64,000 nucleotides of DNA from CAYTYZ01 sp964442385 (lineage in GTDB: Bacteria > Patescibacteriota > Microgenomatia > UBA12405). The stretch is from contig CAYTYZ010000002.1 in NCBI GenBank assembly GCA_964442385.1, positions 1-64,000 of the forward strand, given 5' to 3'. Within the stretch, counting starts at the first letter, position 1. The number at the start of each line of letters is the position of its first letter. The notes below the pieces were generated by a model. The model searched no databases and was not told the DNA's origin. It was given only the letters and a program-made list of their open reading frames with translations. This document shows positions 51,878 through 59,578 of this stretch, in pieces. A program made the translations under genes and the position numbers.

Positions 51878-52354
51878 ATGAATCCAAAAAACCCACAAAA
51901 ACCAATTCACGCGCCCAAAGATGCGGCCGCAATTGACGCTTTAAATCATAAAATAACTGATCTTTCCGACAAACTGGCCAGAGCCCTAGCTGACTATGCC
52001 AATTTAGAAAAACGCATCGATTCTCAGCGCCAACTTTTTGCTAATTTAGCTACTGCCAATATGTTAAATAAACTTGTACCAGTTTTAGACGATCTGGCCC
52101 TGGCCCAGGCCCATCTTAATGACAATGGTCTAAAGATTACTATGGATAAACTAAAACAATTAATAAAGTCAGAAGGTATCGAAGAAATAAATCCAGAAAA
52201 CTCGCTTTACGATGAAACAACCATGACTTGTATTGGTACTCAAGAAGGCCAGGACAACATGGTACTAATTGTGCATAAACTAGGTTATAAATTAAACGAC
52301 CAAGTTATACGTCCCGCCGAAGTGGTCGTCGGCAAGTCTAAGTCTAAAGACTAA
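51878..52354 (+). CDS. grpE: Nucleotide exchange factor GrpE
   Basis: A 158-aa GrpE, which releases ADP from DnaK. The coiled coil is at about residues 25-60 (LSDKLARALADYANLEKRIDSQ), then the four-helix region with LVPVLDDLALAQAH. The beta domain has NPENSLYDETTMT and GYKLNDQVIRPAEVVVG. It is one base after hrcA. Size is slightly under average. Confidence 0.92.
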   Translation: MNPKNPQKPIHAPKDAAAIDALNHKITDLSDKLARALADYANLEKRIDSQRQLFANLATANMLNKLVPVLDDLALAQAHLNDNGLKITMDKLKQLIKSEGIEEINPENSLYDETTMTCIGTQEGQDNMVLIVHKLGYKLNDQVIRPAEVVVGKSKSKD

Positions 52355-52376
52355 AAACTAAAGACGATTATAAAAT

Positions 52377-54281
52377 ATGCCAAACAAAATCATCGGTATC
52401 GATTTAGGTACTACTAACTCCTGTGTCGCCTTTATGGAAGGTGGCCAAACCAAAGTCGTGGTTACTTCAGAAGGCAGAAACACTATCCCTTCTATCGTTA
52501 ACCCAGTAAAAAAATTAGTGGGTGATCTGGCTAAGCGCCAAATGGTACTTGATCCAACTCACACCGTCTATAGTGTTAAGCGTCTCATGGGCCGACGTAT
52601 TGATGACGCTGAAGTGGTCAAGACCCAAAAAATAGCTCCATATAAGATTGTAGCCGGCAAAGACAATATGGCCTGTGTGGAAATTGATGGCAAGGTGTAC
52701 ACCCCCCAAGAGATTTCTGCCCAGATTCTCATGAAATGTAAAACTGATGCTGAAAAGTTCATAGGTGATACTGTCAAAGATGCTGTTATTACCGTCCCAG
52801 CTTACTTTGATGATAGTCAACGTCAAGCTACCAAACAAGCTGGCGAAATAGCCGGGTTAAATGTGTTGCGTATTGTTAATGAACCAACTGCAGCCGCTTT
52901 GGCCTATGGTCTAGACAAAAAGAAAAAAGGAACAATCGCAGTTTATGATCTGGGAGGTGGAACCTTTGACATTTCTGTACTAGAAATTGGTGACGGTGTG
53001 TTTGAAGTTAAAGCTACCAATGGTGATACCTTCTTGGGAGGCGATGATTTTGATCAAAAAATTATTCACTGGCTACTAGAAACCTTTGAAAAAGAAAATA
53101 AAGTTGACCTAAGTAAGGATCCTCAGGCTCTCCAGCGTGTTCGTGAGGCTGCTGAAAAAGCCAAAATTGAACTATCTAACTCCGTGGAAAGTGAGATTAA
53201 TTTGCCTTTTATTACCCAAAAAGACGGCCAAGCTCTTCACCTTACGGTTAAACTGACCCGAGCTGACCTAGAAAAATTAGTTGATGACCTAGTACAAAAA
53301 TCTCTAGGTCCAGTTGAAAAATGTCTTAAAGATGCTGGTGTGAGTAAATCCGATATAAGCGATATTGTTATGGTTGGCGGCATGACTCGCATGCCCCTCG
53401 TTCAAAAAACGGTCAAAGACTTTTTTGGCAAAGAGCTAAATAATACTGTCAATCCTGACGAAGTTGTAGCCGTAGGTGCAGCCGTCCAAGGTGGGGTACT
53501 GGCTGGAGATGTTAAAGACGTAATTTTACTAGACGTTACTCCGCTTACCCTGGGCATCGAAACTGCAGGTGGCGTAAAAACACCTCTAATTGACCGAAAT
53601 ACTACCGTGCCAACCAAAAAATCTCAAGTGTTTTCCACCTATTCTGATAACCAGACCCAAGTAGAAATCAATGTACTTCAAGGCGAAAGACCTATGGCCA
53701 GTGATAACAAATCCTTAGGCAGGTTTGTCCTGGATGGAATTCCACCAGCACCTCGTGGTATTCCTCAAATTGAGGTAACTTTCGATATTGATAGTAATGG
53801 TATTTTGTCTGTTTCAGCATTAGATAAAGCCAGTAATAAAACTCAAAAAATTACAATCCAAAATGCCACTAATTTAAGTAAAGATGAGGTAGAAAAGATG
53901 AAGTCCGAGGCCGACAAGCATGCCAAGGAAGATGAAGAAAAGCGTGCCCTGGTCGAAGCTAAAAATCATCTGGATTCCACTATTTTTTCGGCTGAAAAGA
54001 CCCTCAAAGACTATGGCGATAAAGCCAAACCTGACGACAAGAAAAAGCTAGAAGAAGAAGTTAAAAAAGCCAAAGAAGTCTTTGACAAGCCAGACTTGAA
54101 GAAAGTCGACTATGACAAAGCCGCCGAAACCTTGTCTCAAGTCCTACAGACAATTGGTGCTGCCATGTACCAACAGGCCGAGGAAGCTCAAAAAAAAGCT
54201 GGTGAGCCAAAGTCCGATGCCAAAAAACCCGATGACAAAGCCGATAAAAAAGACGCTCAAGAAGGAGAAGTCGTCAGTTAG
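52377..54281 (+). CDS. dnaK: Chaperone DnaK (Hsp70)
   Basis: A 634-aa ATP-dependent chaperone. The N-terminal GIDLGTTNSCVA, VPAYFDDSQRQATKQAGEIAGL, VYDLGGGTFDIS and VMVGGMTRMPLVQ are the Hsp70 ATPase signatures. The interdomain linker VILLDVTPLTLGIE is at about residue 387. The peptide-binding domain and a helical lid follow, ending in a lysine/aspartate-rich tail. It is full length. It follows grpE by 22 nt. Confidence 0.98.
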   Translation: MPNKIIGIDLGTTNSCVAFMEGGQTKVVVTSEGRNTIPSIVNPVKKLVGDLAKRQMVLDPTHTVYSVKRLMGRRIDDAEVVKTQKIAPYKIVAGKDNMACVEIDGKVYTPQEISAQILMKCKTDAEKFIGDTVKDAVITVPAYFDDSQRQATKQAGEIAGLNVLRIVNEPTAAALAYGLDKKKKGTIAVYDLGGGTFDISVLEIGDGVFEVKATNGDTFLGGDDFDQKIIHWLLETFEKENKVDLSKDPQALQRVREAAEKAKIELSNSVESEINLPFITQKDGQALHLTVKLTRADLEKLVDDLVQKSLGPVEKCLKDAGVSKSDISDIVMVGGMTRMPLVQKTVKDFFGKELNNTVNPDEVVAVGAAVQGGVLAGDVKDVILLDVTPLTLGIETAGGVKTPLIDRNTTVPTKKSQVFSTYSDNQTQVEINVLQGERPMASDNKSLGRFVLDGIPPAPRGIPQIEVTFDIDSNGILSVSALDKASNKTQKITIQNATNLSKDEVEKMKSEADKHAKEDEEKRALVEAKNHLDSTIFSAEKTLKDYGDKAKPDDKKKLEEEVKKAKEVFDKPDLKKVDYDKAAETLSQVLQTIGAAMYQQAEEAQKKAGEPKSDAKKPDDKADKKDAQEGEVVS

Positions 54282-54283
54282 TT

Positions 54284-54553
54284 ATGGCAAACATAACCAA
54301 AAAGTGTTGGCCAGAATATTTTGAGAAAATTCGTCTTGGCGACAAGACTTTCGAGTTGCGCCTAGCAGATTTTCCAATTTCTTCTGGTGACACCTTGACC
54401 CTTAAAGAATGGGATCCCAAAACCAATGACTATACTGGCCGTGAGCTAATTAAAAAAGTAGGCTACGTGGGCAAGTGGAAACTTGACCAACTATTTTGGA
54501 GTAAAGTGGAGATAGAAAAACATGGCTTACAGGTTATTTCTTTGCTAGACTAG
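54284..54553 (+). CDS. DUF3850/ASCH-like small RNA-binding-type domain protein
   Basis: An 89-aa PUA-like/ASCH-superfamily protein. KCWPEYFEKIRLGDKTFELRLADF and SSGDTLTLKEWDP match DUF3850 (YFe-v-G-KtFElR-ND, GD-L-L-EWd). NDYTGRELIKKV follows the same pattern. Such domains are thought to bind RNA or modified bases; no function is proven. It lies between dnaK (2 nt) and dnaJ (3 nt) with the same strand and no own promoter, so it should be co-induced with the chaperones, which is unusual. Confidence 0.8.
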   Translation: MANITKKCWPEYFEKIRLGDKTFELRLADFPISSGDTLTLKEWDPKTNDYTGRELIKKVGYVGKWKLDQLFWSKVEIEKHGLQVISLLD

Positions 54554-54556
54554 TCG

Positions 54557-55411
54557 ATGTCAAAAAAGGACTTTTACGAAATACTAGGCATAAACAAAAG
54601 TGCCTCCGAGGCTGACGTAAAGTCGGCCTATCGCAAAATGGCTTTAAAATATCATCCTGATAGAAACAAAGAACCCAATGCCGAAGAACATTTTAAGGAG
54701 ATCAACGAGGCCTACGAGGTGCTTAGCAATCAACAGAAGCGTGATGCCTATGACCAATATGGTCATGCTGCTTTTGATGGCTCAGCCGGCCCCTTTGGTG
54801 GCCACACCCAAGCAGGTGGACAAGGACCCTTTACCTATAGCTGGAGTAGTGGTGGAGGAGCCCAGGGTTTTGATTTTGACTTTGGAGGATTTAGTAACCC
54901 CATGGACATATTTGAACAATTCTTTGGTGGTGGATTTTCTGGGCAAACCCGCAAACGTACCCCCCAGTATAAAATCCAAATTAGTTTTATGGATGCTGCC
55001 AAAGGTGTGGAAAAAGAAGTTAGTATAGACGGAAAAAAGCGAAGTATAAAAATACCAGCCGGTATTGCCGATGGCCAACAAATTCGGTTTGAAGATTTTA
55101 TTTTATATGTGGATGTACTCGAAGATAAAGTATTTCACCGAGACGGCAATGATCTTTATGTCAATGTGGAAATAACCATAAAACAGGCAATTTTAGGCGA
55201 CAATATCGACGTTCCTACTCTCGAGGAACCAATTAAATTAAAGGTCAAGCCAGGGACCCAGCCTAATACCATGATGCGAGTTACAGGTCGGGGCATTCCT
55301 GATGTCCGTTCTTCTCGCCACCGCGGTGATCTCTACATTCGACTAGTGGTCAAAGTCCCAGAAAAACTTTCCAGTAGCGACAAAAAGCTGATCGAAGAAC
55401 TTGAACTATAG
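54557..55411 (+). CDS. dnaJ: DnaJ/CbpA-type co-chaperone without zinc finger
   Basis: A 284-aa Hsp40. The J domain occupies residues 1-70 (KDFYEILGINKSASEADVK, YHPDRN with HPD). A Gly/Phe-rich linker covers about 75-130 (GGGAQGFDFDFGGF). The CxxCxGxG zinc-finger repeats of type I DnaJ are absent. The C-terminal substrate-binding domains remain (IKIPAGIADGQQIRFED, HRDGNDLYVNVEI, LKVKPGTQPNTMMRVTGRGIP). The DnaK-stimulating role is intact, so it resembles CbpA. It ends the hrcA operon. Confidence 0.93.
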   Translation: MSKKDFYEILGINKSASEADVKSAYRKMALKYHPDRNKEPNAEEHFKEINEAYEVLSNQQKRDAYDQYGHAAFDGSAGPFGGHTQAGGQGPFTYSWSSGGGAQGFDFDFGGFSNPMDIFEQFFGGGFSGQTRKRTPQYKIQISFMDAAKGVEKEVSIDGKKRSIKIPAGIADGQQIRFEDFILYVDVLEDKVFHRDGNDLYVNVEITIKQAILGDNIDVPTLEEPIKLKVKPGTQPNTMMRVTGRGIPDVRSSRHRGDLYIRLVVKVPEKLSSSDKKLIEELEL

Positions 55412-55436
55412 CCTATAAAGTAATACAATACTATAT

Positions 55437-56081
55437 ATGGCCAATACTATTGAGTCTTTAGAATCTCGTTTAGCTAAACCAGAAAATTTACGCCTACGGC
55501 AAATTTTTACAGCTTTTGAAGCTGCTTCAAACCCAGAGGTTGCAGCTAGATTGATGTATGAGCAAGTTAAACAAGATGTTTTAAAAAGTGCCTTTGTCGA
55601 GTCTGGTCTTAATTTTGATTTAACTCCAGAAGATATAGCATCTCTTAGAAAAAAATACTTTAGAGAAATGAATACTGGCCGAGGAGTTGCTGTAACGAAA
55701 ATACTGGGTGGGGCAGAAGTAGCAGCCAGTTTTGAACAATACACTGATTTAATTTGCGAAAAATCTAGATTTAAATACAAAGATGACAAGGCCAGAGGTT
55801 TAAGGCAGTTCGTCGCCGATTTGTTTGAGGTAGCTCTTGGCCAGTACGATGAGGGAGAGAATCACCCAAAGGCAGTTGGTAAACTAAACGGTAGACTTTT
55901 ATACTCACACGCTCGTCATAAAAAAATTGCCACAGATCAATTGTTAACAACTTTTATTCGAAAAAACATTCCCGAGTCTGACATAGCCACTATGCCTCTT
56001 GATACCCCCATAAAAATACTCACTTGGTTGCTATCGGATGACAACGAACGCCAAAAACTATTAAAGGAAGCCCAAACATAA
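55437..56081 (+). CDS. Hypothetical helical protein
   Basis: A 214-aa soluble protein, mostly alpha helical and unrecognised. It starts ANTIESLESRLAKPENLRL, with NPEVAARLMYEQVKQDVLK, a central ITPEDIASL-like DLTPEDIASLRKKYF, and ends in SDDNERQKLLKEAQT. No signal, membrane or metal motif. TACAAT lies 7 nt before the ATG, so it has its own promoter after dnaJ. Confidence 0.6.
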   Translation: MANTIESLESRLAKPENLRLRQIFTAFEAASNPEVAARLMYEQVKQDVLKSAFVESGLNFDLTPEDIASLRKKYFREMNTGRGVAVTKILGGAEVAASFEQYTDLICEKSRFKYKDDKARGLRQFVADLFEVALGQYDEGENHPKAVGKLNGRLLYSHARHKKIATDQLLTTFIRKNIPESDIATMPLDTPIKILTWLLSDDNERQKLLKEAQT

Positions 56082-56168
56082 GCTAAGGCGATATTTACAT
56101 ACAATTAAGGGATATAAAATTTTATTTCTTAGGTATACAATCTGTGACTTACTAATTTTTATACAAAA

Positions 56169-56600
56169 ATGACAGTATTAAATGCAGAAGTATTCAACGC
56201 AGTTCCAGAGTTTACAGGTCAAAGAATGATAGAGCCTGCGATTGGATTAACTGTTTTTACCTTGTGTTCCAACTCAGAAACCAATATCAACCCCCCACCC
56301 TCTTTTTTCCCCATGCTAGATACTGGAGTAAGAGTAGCCAGACTTCATTGTTCACGTTTTAACAAGGATGTTGCCCAGATTGCCATGAATGTTGCCACAG
56401 CCGAAAATTTATTAGAAGTCGTAGCGTCTGACCCAGTTTTCAGTACGGAAATACATTGTGCTTGTACCCATTTTCGTCTCAGAAGACAAAGCCAGCCTGT
56501 TAGTCCAGAAACAGAGTTTTTAATAGAGCACAAACATGAGATTTCTAAAACTCAAGTTAAAGCACCTGTAATCTTTGACGACGGATCTTATTTGATGTAA
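56169..56600 (+). CDS. Hypothetical protein
   Basis: A 143-aa soluble protein of unknown function. It has VPEFTGQRMIEPAIGLTVFTL near the start, a Pro-rich loop (NPPPSFFPM), LHCSRFNKDVAQIAMNVATAE and HCACTHFRLRRQ. The Cys and His residues (HC, HCACTH) could bind metal but do not form a known motif. Its 3' end overlaps the convergent membrane gene by 44 bp. No family is recognised. Confidence 0.55.
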   Translation: MTVLNAEVFNAVPEFTGQRMIEPAIGLTVFTLCSNSETNINPPPSFFPMLDTGVRVARLHCSRFNKDVAQIAMNVATAENLLEVVASDPVFSTEIHCACTHFRLRRQSQPVSPETEFLIEHKHEISKTQVKAPVIFDDGSYLM

Positions 56601-57144
56601 ACATAGCCATAACCACGGCCCAATTAATTAAGCAAATATATATAGGATAAATTTGTAATACAGGATTCCAGAATCCAACTGCTATAGTGCCAATAAGGCC
56701 AGAAAGTCCTCCCAAAAACCAAGTCAGCATGGTTTCTCCACTTGGGTCTTTATAGGCTTTAGCTATTGTTAAAACTGCGCCAGCACAGTCTGCCATAATT
56801 ACGAACATTAGTGCAAAAACAGCATCTTTTGTTATTGCCCACATTACACAGCCAACTAAAGCTACCACCAAGGCTTTTTTGTCAGACGATCCCAACCCTC
56901 CTTCGCCGTATTTAAGTGATAACAAAAAAATTACCACAACTGCTGTGGTTTGGCCTGCCGTCATCCATAGTGAATCAGTTGCTCCTTTGGCAAGTTGTGA
57001 GAAAAATGCAATCCCACCCAAAGTCGACCATATAAACCACGAGGCTCTTTGTGGTCGGCTTTTCTTTTTTAAAATATCGACAATATACGGTATAACCGAA
57101 ACTAATCCAATAACCCCGGCCAGTAAACCCAATATTTGTAACAC
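56557..57144 (-). CDS. Polytopic membrane protein, PQ-loop/SemiSWEET-like arrangement
   Basis: A 195-aa protein with about six membrane helices in two similar halves. The N-terminal half has VSVIPYIVDILKKKSRPQRASWFIW. That resembles the PY-xx-xLKKK-P-x-S pattern of SemiSWEET/PQ-loop proteins; the second half has TIAKAYKDPSGETMLTWFL in the matching place. Sugar or small-molecule transport is possible but not shown. The GTG start at 57144 is supported by TAGAAT 5 nt upstream. Confidence 0.65.
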   Translation of the reverse strand: MLQILGLLAGVIGLVSVIPYIVDILKKKSRPQRASWFIWSTLGGIAFFSQLAKGATDSLWMTAGQTTAVVVIFLLSLKYGEGGLGSSDKKALVVALVGCVMWAITKDAVFALMFVIMADCAGAVLTIAKAYKDPSGETMLTWFLGGLSGLIGTIAVGFWNPVLQIYPIYICLINWAVVMAMFTSNKIRRQRLQVL

Positions 57145-57193
57145 AATCTATTCTAGCCTAACATTATCGGTTTTTACTAGCCGGGGTGCCCTT

Positions 57194-57589
57194 TTACTCT
57201 CTAGGTTTATTCCTAGTGGTAACTATAACCCCACCTCTCAATATCGCCCTAGACTCTCCATCCCAAGGCGAGATCTTTAGCCTCTTGCCATCAATTTCTA
57301 TCAAATCATATCGACCATGGTCAAGCCTGGGAGCATTTTTATCATACCACTCATGAAAATGGCTATGCCTAATTCCTCTTCCGCAATAGGATACGCTATA
57401 TGGGCCAATAAATACCTCCTCACCCACACCCGCCCATTCGAGTCTCCATAGATCATGATTGAACCGAGAATAGTATTTAACCACCTTTGATAGTTCACCA
57501 AGATACTCAGCTCTAGGGGTGAATATCTTGACCTCTAAAATCCCCGGTTCTTTTGGTAATACATAAGAATATTTATTTTCAGTTTTCAT
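57194..57589 (-). CDS. Hypothetical small protein downstream of attenuator-like leader
   Basis: A 131-aa soluble protein of unknown function. It begins MKTENKYSYVLPKEPGI, contains TPRAEYLGELSKVVKYY and RLEWAGVGEEVFIGP, a His cluster (RHSHFHEWYD), and ends with the beta-rich RYDLIEIDGKRLKISPWDGE. The ATG at 57589 follows TATATT by about 7 nt, and a strong terminator (57614-57639) stands 25 nt upstream. Longer frames cross that hairpin. It may be read both from its own box and through the leader. Confidence 0.6.
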   Translation of the reverse strand: MKTENKYSYVLPKEPGILEVKIFTPRAEYLGELSKVVKYYSRFNHDLWRLEWAGVGEEVFIGPYSVSYCGRGIRHSHFHEWYDKNAPRLDHGRYDLIEIDGKRLKISPWDGESRAILRGGVIVTTRNKPRE

Positions 57590-57613
57590 AATACTAAATA
57601 TATAATTAATAAT

Positions 57614-57639
57614 AAAAAACCCCCGAACTTCTTCGGGGG
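57614..57639 (-). terminator. Intrinsic terminator/attenuator on minus strand
   Basis: CCCCCGAA and TTCGGGGG (57620-57627, 57632-57639) form a perfect 8-bp stem with a 4-nt loop. On the minus strand it is followed by TTTTTT (57619-57614), a classic terminator. It ends the small leader transcription unit starting near 57722, just before the gene at 57589. Confidence 0.85.
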
Positions 57640-57659
57640 TCAACAGAATAGTAGTTACT

Positions 57660-57716
57660 CTAAGTTGCCCCTCCTTGGGGGGCAAACATTAATCTATAGT
57701 TAATTCCAGTTTTCAT
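57660..57716 (-). CDS. Possible 18-aa leader peptide
   Basis: ATG at 57716, with TATAAT 6 nt upstream, opens a frame of 18 codons (MKTGINYRLMFAPQGGAT) ending at TAG 57660. Its last codons overlap the hairpin 57665-57685. Its first bases resemble the start of the gene at 57589 (ATGAAAACTG), so it may be a decayed duplicate instead of a true leader peptide. Confidence 0.35.
   Translation of the reverse strand: MKTGINYRLMFAPQGGAT
57665..57685 (-). other. Hairpin before the terminator (possible leader RNA fold)
   Basis: TTGCCCC and GGGGCAA form a 7-bp stem around TCCTTGG. It lies between the TATAAT at 57728-57723 and the terminator at 57614-57639. The two hairpins together form a short structured RNA of about 100 nt that could act as an attenuator or be an independent small RNA. 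Confidence 0.5.
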
Positions 57717-57722
57717 AACTAT

Positions 57723-57728
57723 ATTATA
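57723..57728 (-). promoter_or_regulatory. -10 box of the leader transcript
   Basis: TATAAT on the minus strand, 6 nt before the ATG at 57716; it predicts a short RNA reaching the terminator at 57614-57639. Confidence 0.55.
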
Positions 57729-57769
57729 TCACTAATTCGCCTTTCATGATACTATAAGATAAACCTAAA

Positions 57770-57798
57770 CTGTCTAACAAAAACGCTTTACTAGACAG
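57770..57798 (+). other. 5' UTR hairpin of the macro-domain gene
   Basis: CTGTCTA and TAGACAG form a 7-bp perfect stem with a 15-nt loop, about 48 nt before the ATG at 57846. It stands near the probable 5' end of the mRNA downstream of TATAAG (57753-57758), and might stabilise the transcript. Confidence 0.45.
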
Positions 57799-57845
57799 CA
57801 AGGTAAAACTAACGCTTTTGTTCTTTTCAAAATAGGAGAATTTAC

Positions 57846-58361
57846 ATGGCCAGGATACAGATAATTGAGGGCGATATTACCACAAGAGTAAGTGTCGATG
57901 CTATTGTTACTCTCGTCAACTCCGGTGGTTTTTGGTTTGGTGGTGTTGATGGGGCGATTGTCCGAGTAGCAGGGTCTCGCTACCACAACCAGTTGGAGCA
58001 AGTCCGTAAAGAAAAAGGACTTGCAAATGGCCAAGTTGTCGTTGCAAAGGGCCACACGCAAAACCACTTTGGGGAGTTTAAGGATGTAGTCTTTGTGGTT
58101 GACGACCTTGTATCGCCACTCGGTGACTTGGTGTACATTGCTCTAAAGGCCGCCAGAGATAGTGGCTATCTATCAGTTGCTCTCCCCTTGATGCGAACTG
58201 GTGTCATGTTGGGAGTTGTAGAACCGGACATACAGGCCGTAGTCAGCGAAATGAAAAACGGCCTAGCCCGTTTCTTTTCAGACGGAAGCTCTGACATGGT
58301 GATTTACATAGTGGTCTACAATGACCTAGAAGCAACCAAGCTTTTGAATGATTTGACCTAA
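57846..58361 (+). CDS. Macro-domain protein (ADP-ribose binding/processing type)
   Basis: A 171-aa single macro domain, a fold that binds ADP-ribose and often removes it from proteins, RNA or DNA. IEGDITTRVSVDAIVTLVNS matches the family start (GDIT, DAIVNAANS). GGVDGAIVRVAG is the GGVDGAIHxAAG loop. VSPLGDLVYIALKAARD and ALPLMRTGV correspond to the later strand and GTGxxG loop, here changed to MRTGV. The start follows AGGAGA by 6 nt, a rare clear Shine-Dalgarno site, and a UTR of about 80 nt. Its own elaborate terminator follows. It looks acquired. Confidence 0.8.
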   Translation: MARIQIIEGDITTRVSVDAIVTLVNSGGFWFGGVDGAIVRVAGSRYHNQLEQVRKEKGLANGQVVVAKGHTQNHFGEFKDVVFVVDDLVSPLGDLVYIALKAARDSGYLSVALPLMRTGVMLGVVEPDIQAVVSEMKNGLARFFSDGSSDMVIYIVVYNDLEATKLLNDLT

Positions 58362-58373
58362 GAACAAAACAAG

Positions 58374-58417
58374 CCCGCCAAGGATTGCAATAAAATGCAT
58401 TCTAAGGCGGGTTTTTT
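58374..58417 (+). terminator. Intrinsic terminator after macro-domain gene
   Basis: CCCGCC and GGCGGG close a long stem. Inside it GATTGCA and TGCATTC pair with one mismatch around ATAAAA, then TTTTTT follows. A strong plus-strand terminator isolates the macro gene from nusA. Confidence 0.9.
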
Positions 58418-58544
58418 ACATATCTAGATCCATGATCAATAAGCAGGAGATAAACAAGATGGCTAGAATATAATCCCAGAAGTCATAATCTGGCTGCCTA
58501 CTCTCTTGGCTGCAGATATTGCAGACTAAAGCCCATTTTTCTGC

Positions 58545-58550
58545 TATAAT
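58545..58550 (+). promoter_or_regulatory. -10 box of nusA
   Basis: TATAAT ends 8 nt before the nusA ATG, so the transcript starts at or within a base or two of the start codon. No Shine-Dalgarno site is present. Confidence 0.65.
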
Positions 58551-58558
58551 GCCTATCT

Positions 58559-59566
58559 ATGGACTACAAGAAGTTACCAAAAACTGAGTTTGCCTCGGCA
58601 ATTATTCAAATTGCATATGAACGCAAACTGGCCGACCCTCAAGTCATCCTCGATTCTATTGAAGCAGGATTAGTGGCTGCCTACAAACGTGACCAAAAAG
58701 AAAAGGGGATTGATATTTCAGACGAATCCGTGTTTACTGTTGACCTAGACGCTGCTTCTGGCTCTTTTCATGTTTACAAGGTTGTAGATGACAAAAGAAC
58801 CGACGTTACTCCTCCGGGCTTTGGTCGAATAGCCGCCCAAACAGCCATGCAAGTTATCACCCAAGGCATAAATGTGGCCGAACGGGATACAATTTTGCTA
58901 GATTATATCCGAAAGACAGGCACTTTACTTCAAGGTACTGTAATTAAAGTTGATAATTATAAAACTGTTGTAAGTCTCAACCAAACCGAAGGTATTTGCC
59001 CAAAAGATGAACAAATTCGAGGAGAATTTCTGCGCATTGGAGACCGTAAACTTTTTTTAATCAAGGGTGTCAATACATTAACTGATGAAAAAAAAGAAGT
59101 TATCCTCAGCCGTAAAGATCCAGAATTCATCAGACAACTATTCTTACGTGAAGTTCCAGAAGTTGGCAATAAATCAGTAAAAATCGAAAAAATTGCTCGG
59201 TCCGCAGGAGATAGGACTAAAGTTGCCGTCAGTTCAGCTCAAAATAATATAGATCCGGTTGGATCATGCATTGGCCAAAGAGGTGCCAGAATTCAAGCCA
59301 TTTTAAACGAATTGCCCTCACACGAAAAAGTAGACGTGGTTTTGTACAACAAAACTCTAAATCAGTTTATCGTTAACGCTCTTTCTCCGGCCGAAGGTGC
59401 CCAGGTAACCGAGCTAGACCGAGATCGAAAAACTGCCCTAGTAACTGTACCTGACGATCAACTGGCTTTGGCTATTGGAGCTGAAGGAAGCAATGTACGG
59501 CTAGCAGGAGAAATTGTAGGTGGATTTGAAATCAAAGTTGTTGGCCAAAATGCCAAAACAGCTTAA
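58559..59566 (+). CDS. nusA: Transcription termination/antitermination factor NusA
   Basis: A 335-aa RNA-polymerase-associated factor. The N-terminal domain is at about residues 1-120 (EFASAIIQIAYERKL, IEAGLVAAYKRD). An S1 domain covers about 120-190 (GTLLQGTVIKVDNYKTVVSL), and two KH domains follow. The KH signatures are IDPVGSCIGQRGARIQAI and DQLALAIGAEGSNVRLA. There are no C-terminal acidic repeats, so it is the short form. It heads nusA-infB-DHH-like. Confidence 0.95.
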   Translation: MDYKKLPKTEFASAIIQIAYERKLADPQVILDSIEAGLVAAYKRDQKEKGIDISDESVFTVDLDAASGSFHVYKVVDDKRTDVTPPGFGRIAAQTAMQVITQGINVAERDTILLDYIRKTGTLLQGTVIKVDNYKTVVSLNQTEGICPKDEQIRGEFLRIGDRKLFLIKGVNTLTDEKKEVILSRKDPEFIRQLFLREVPEVGNKSVKIEKIARSAGDRTKVAVSSAQNNIDPVGSCIGQRGARIQAILNELPSHEKVDVVLYNKTLNQFIVNALSPAEGAQVTELDRDRKTALVTVPDDQLALAIGAEGSNVRLAGEIVGGFEIKVVGQNAKTA

Positions 59567-59578
59567 AAATCGACACAT

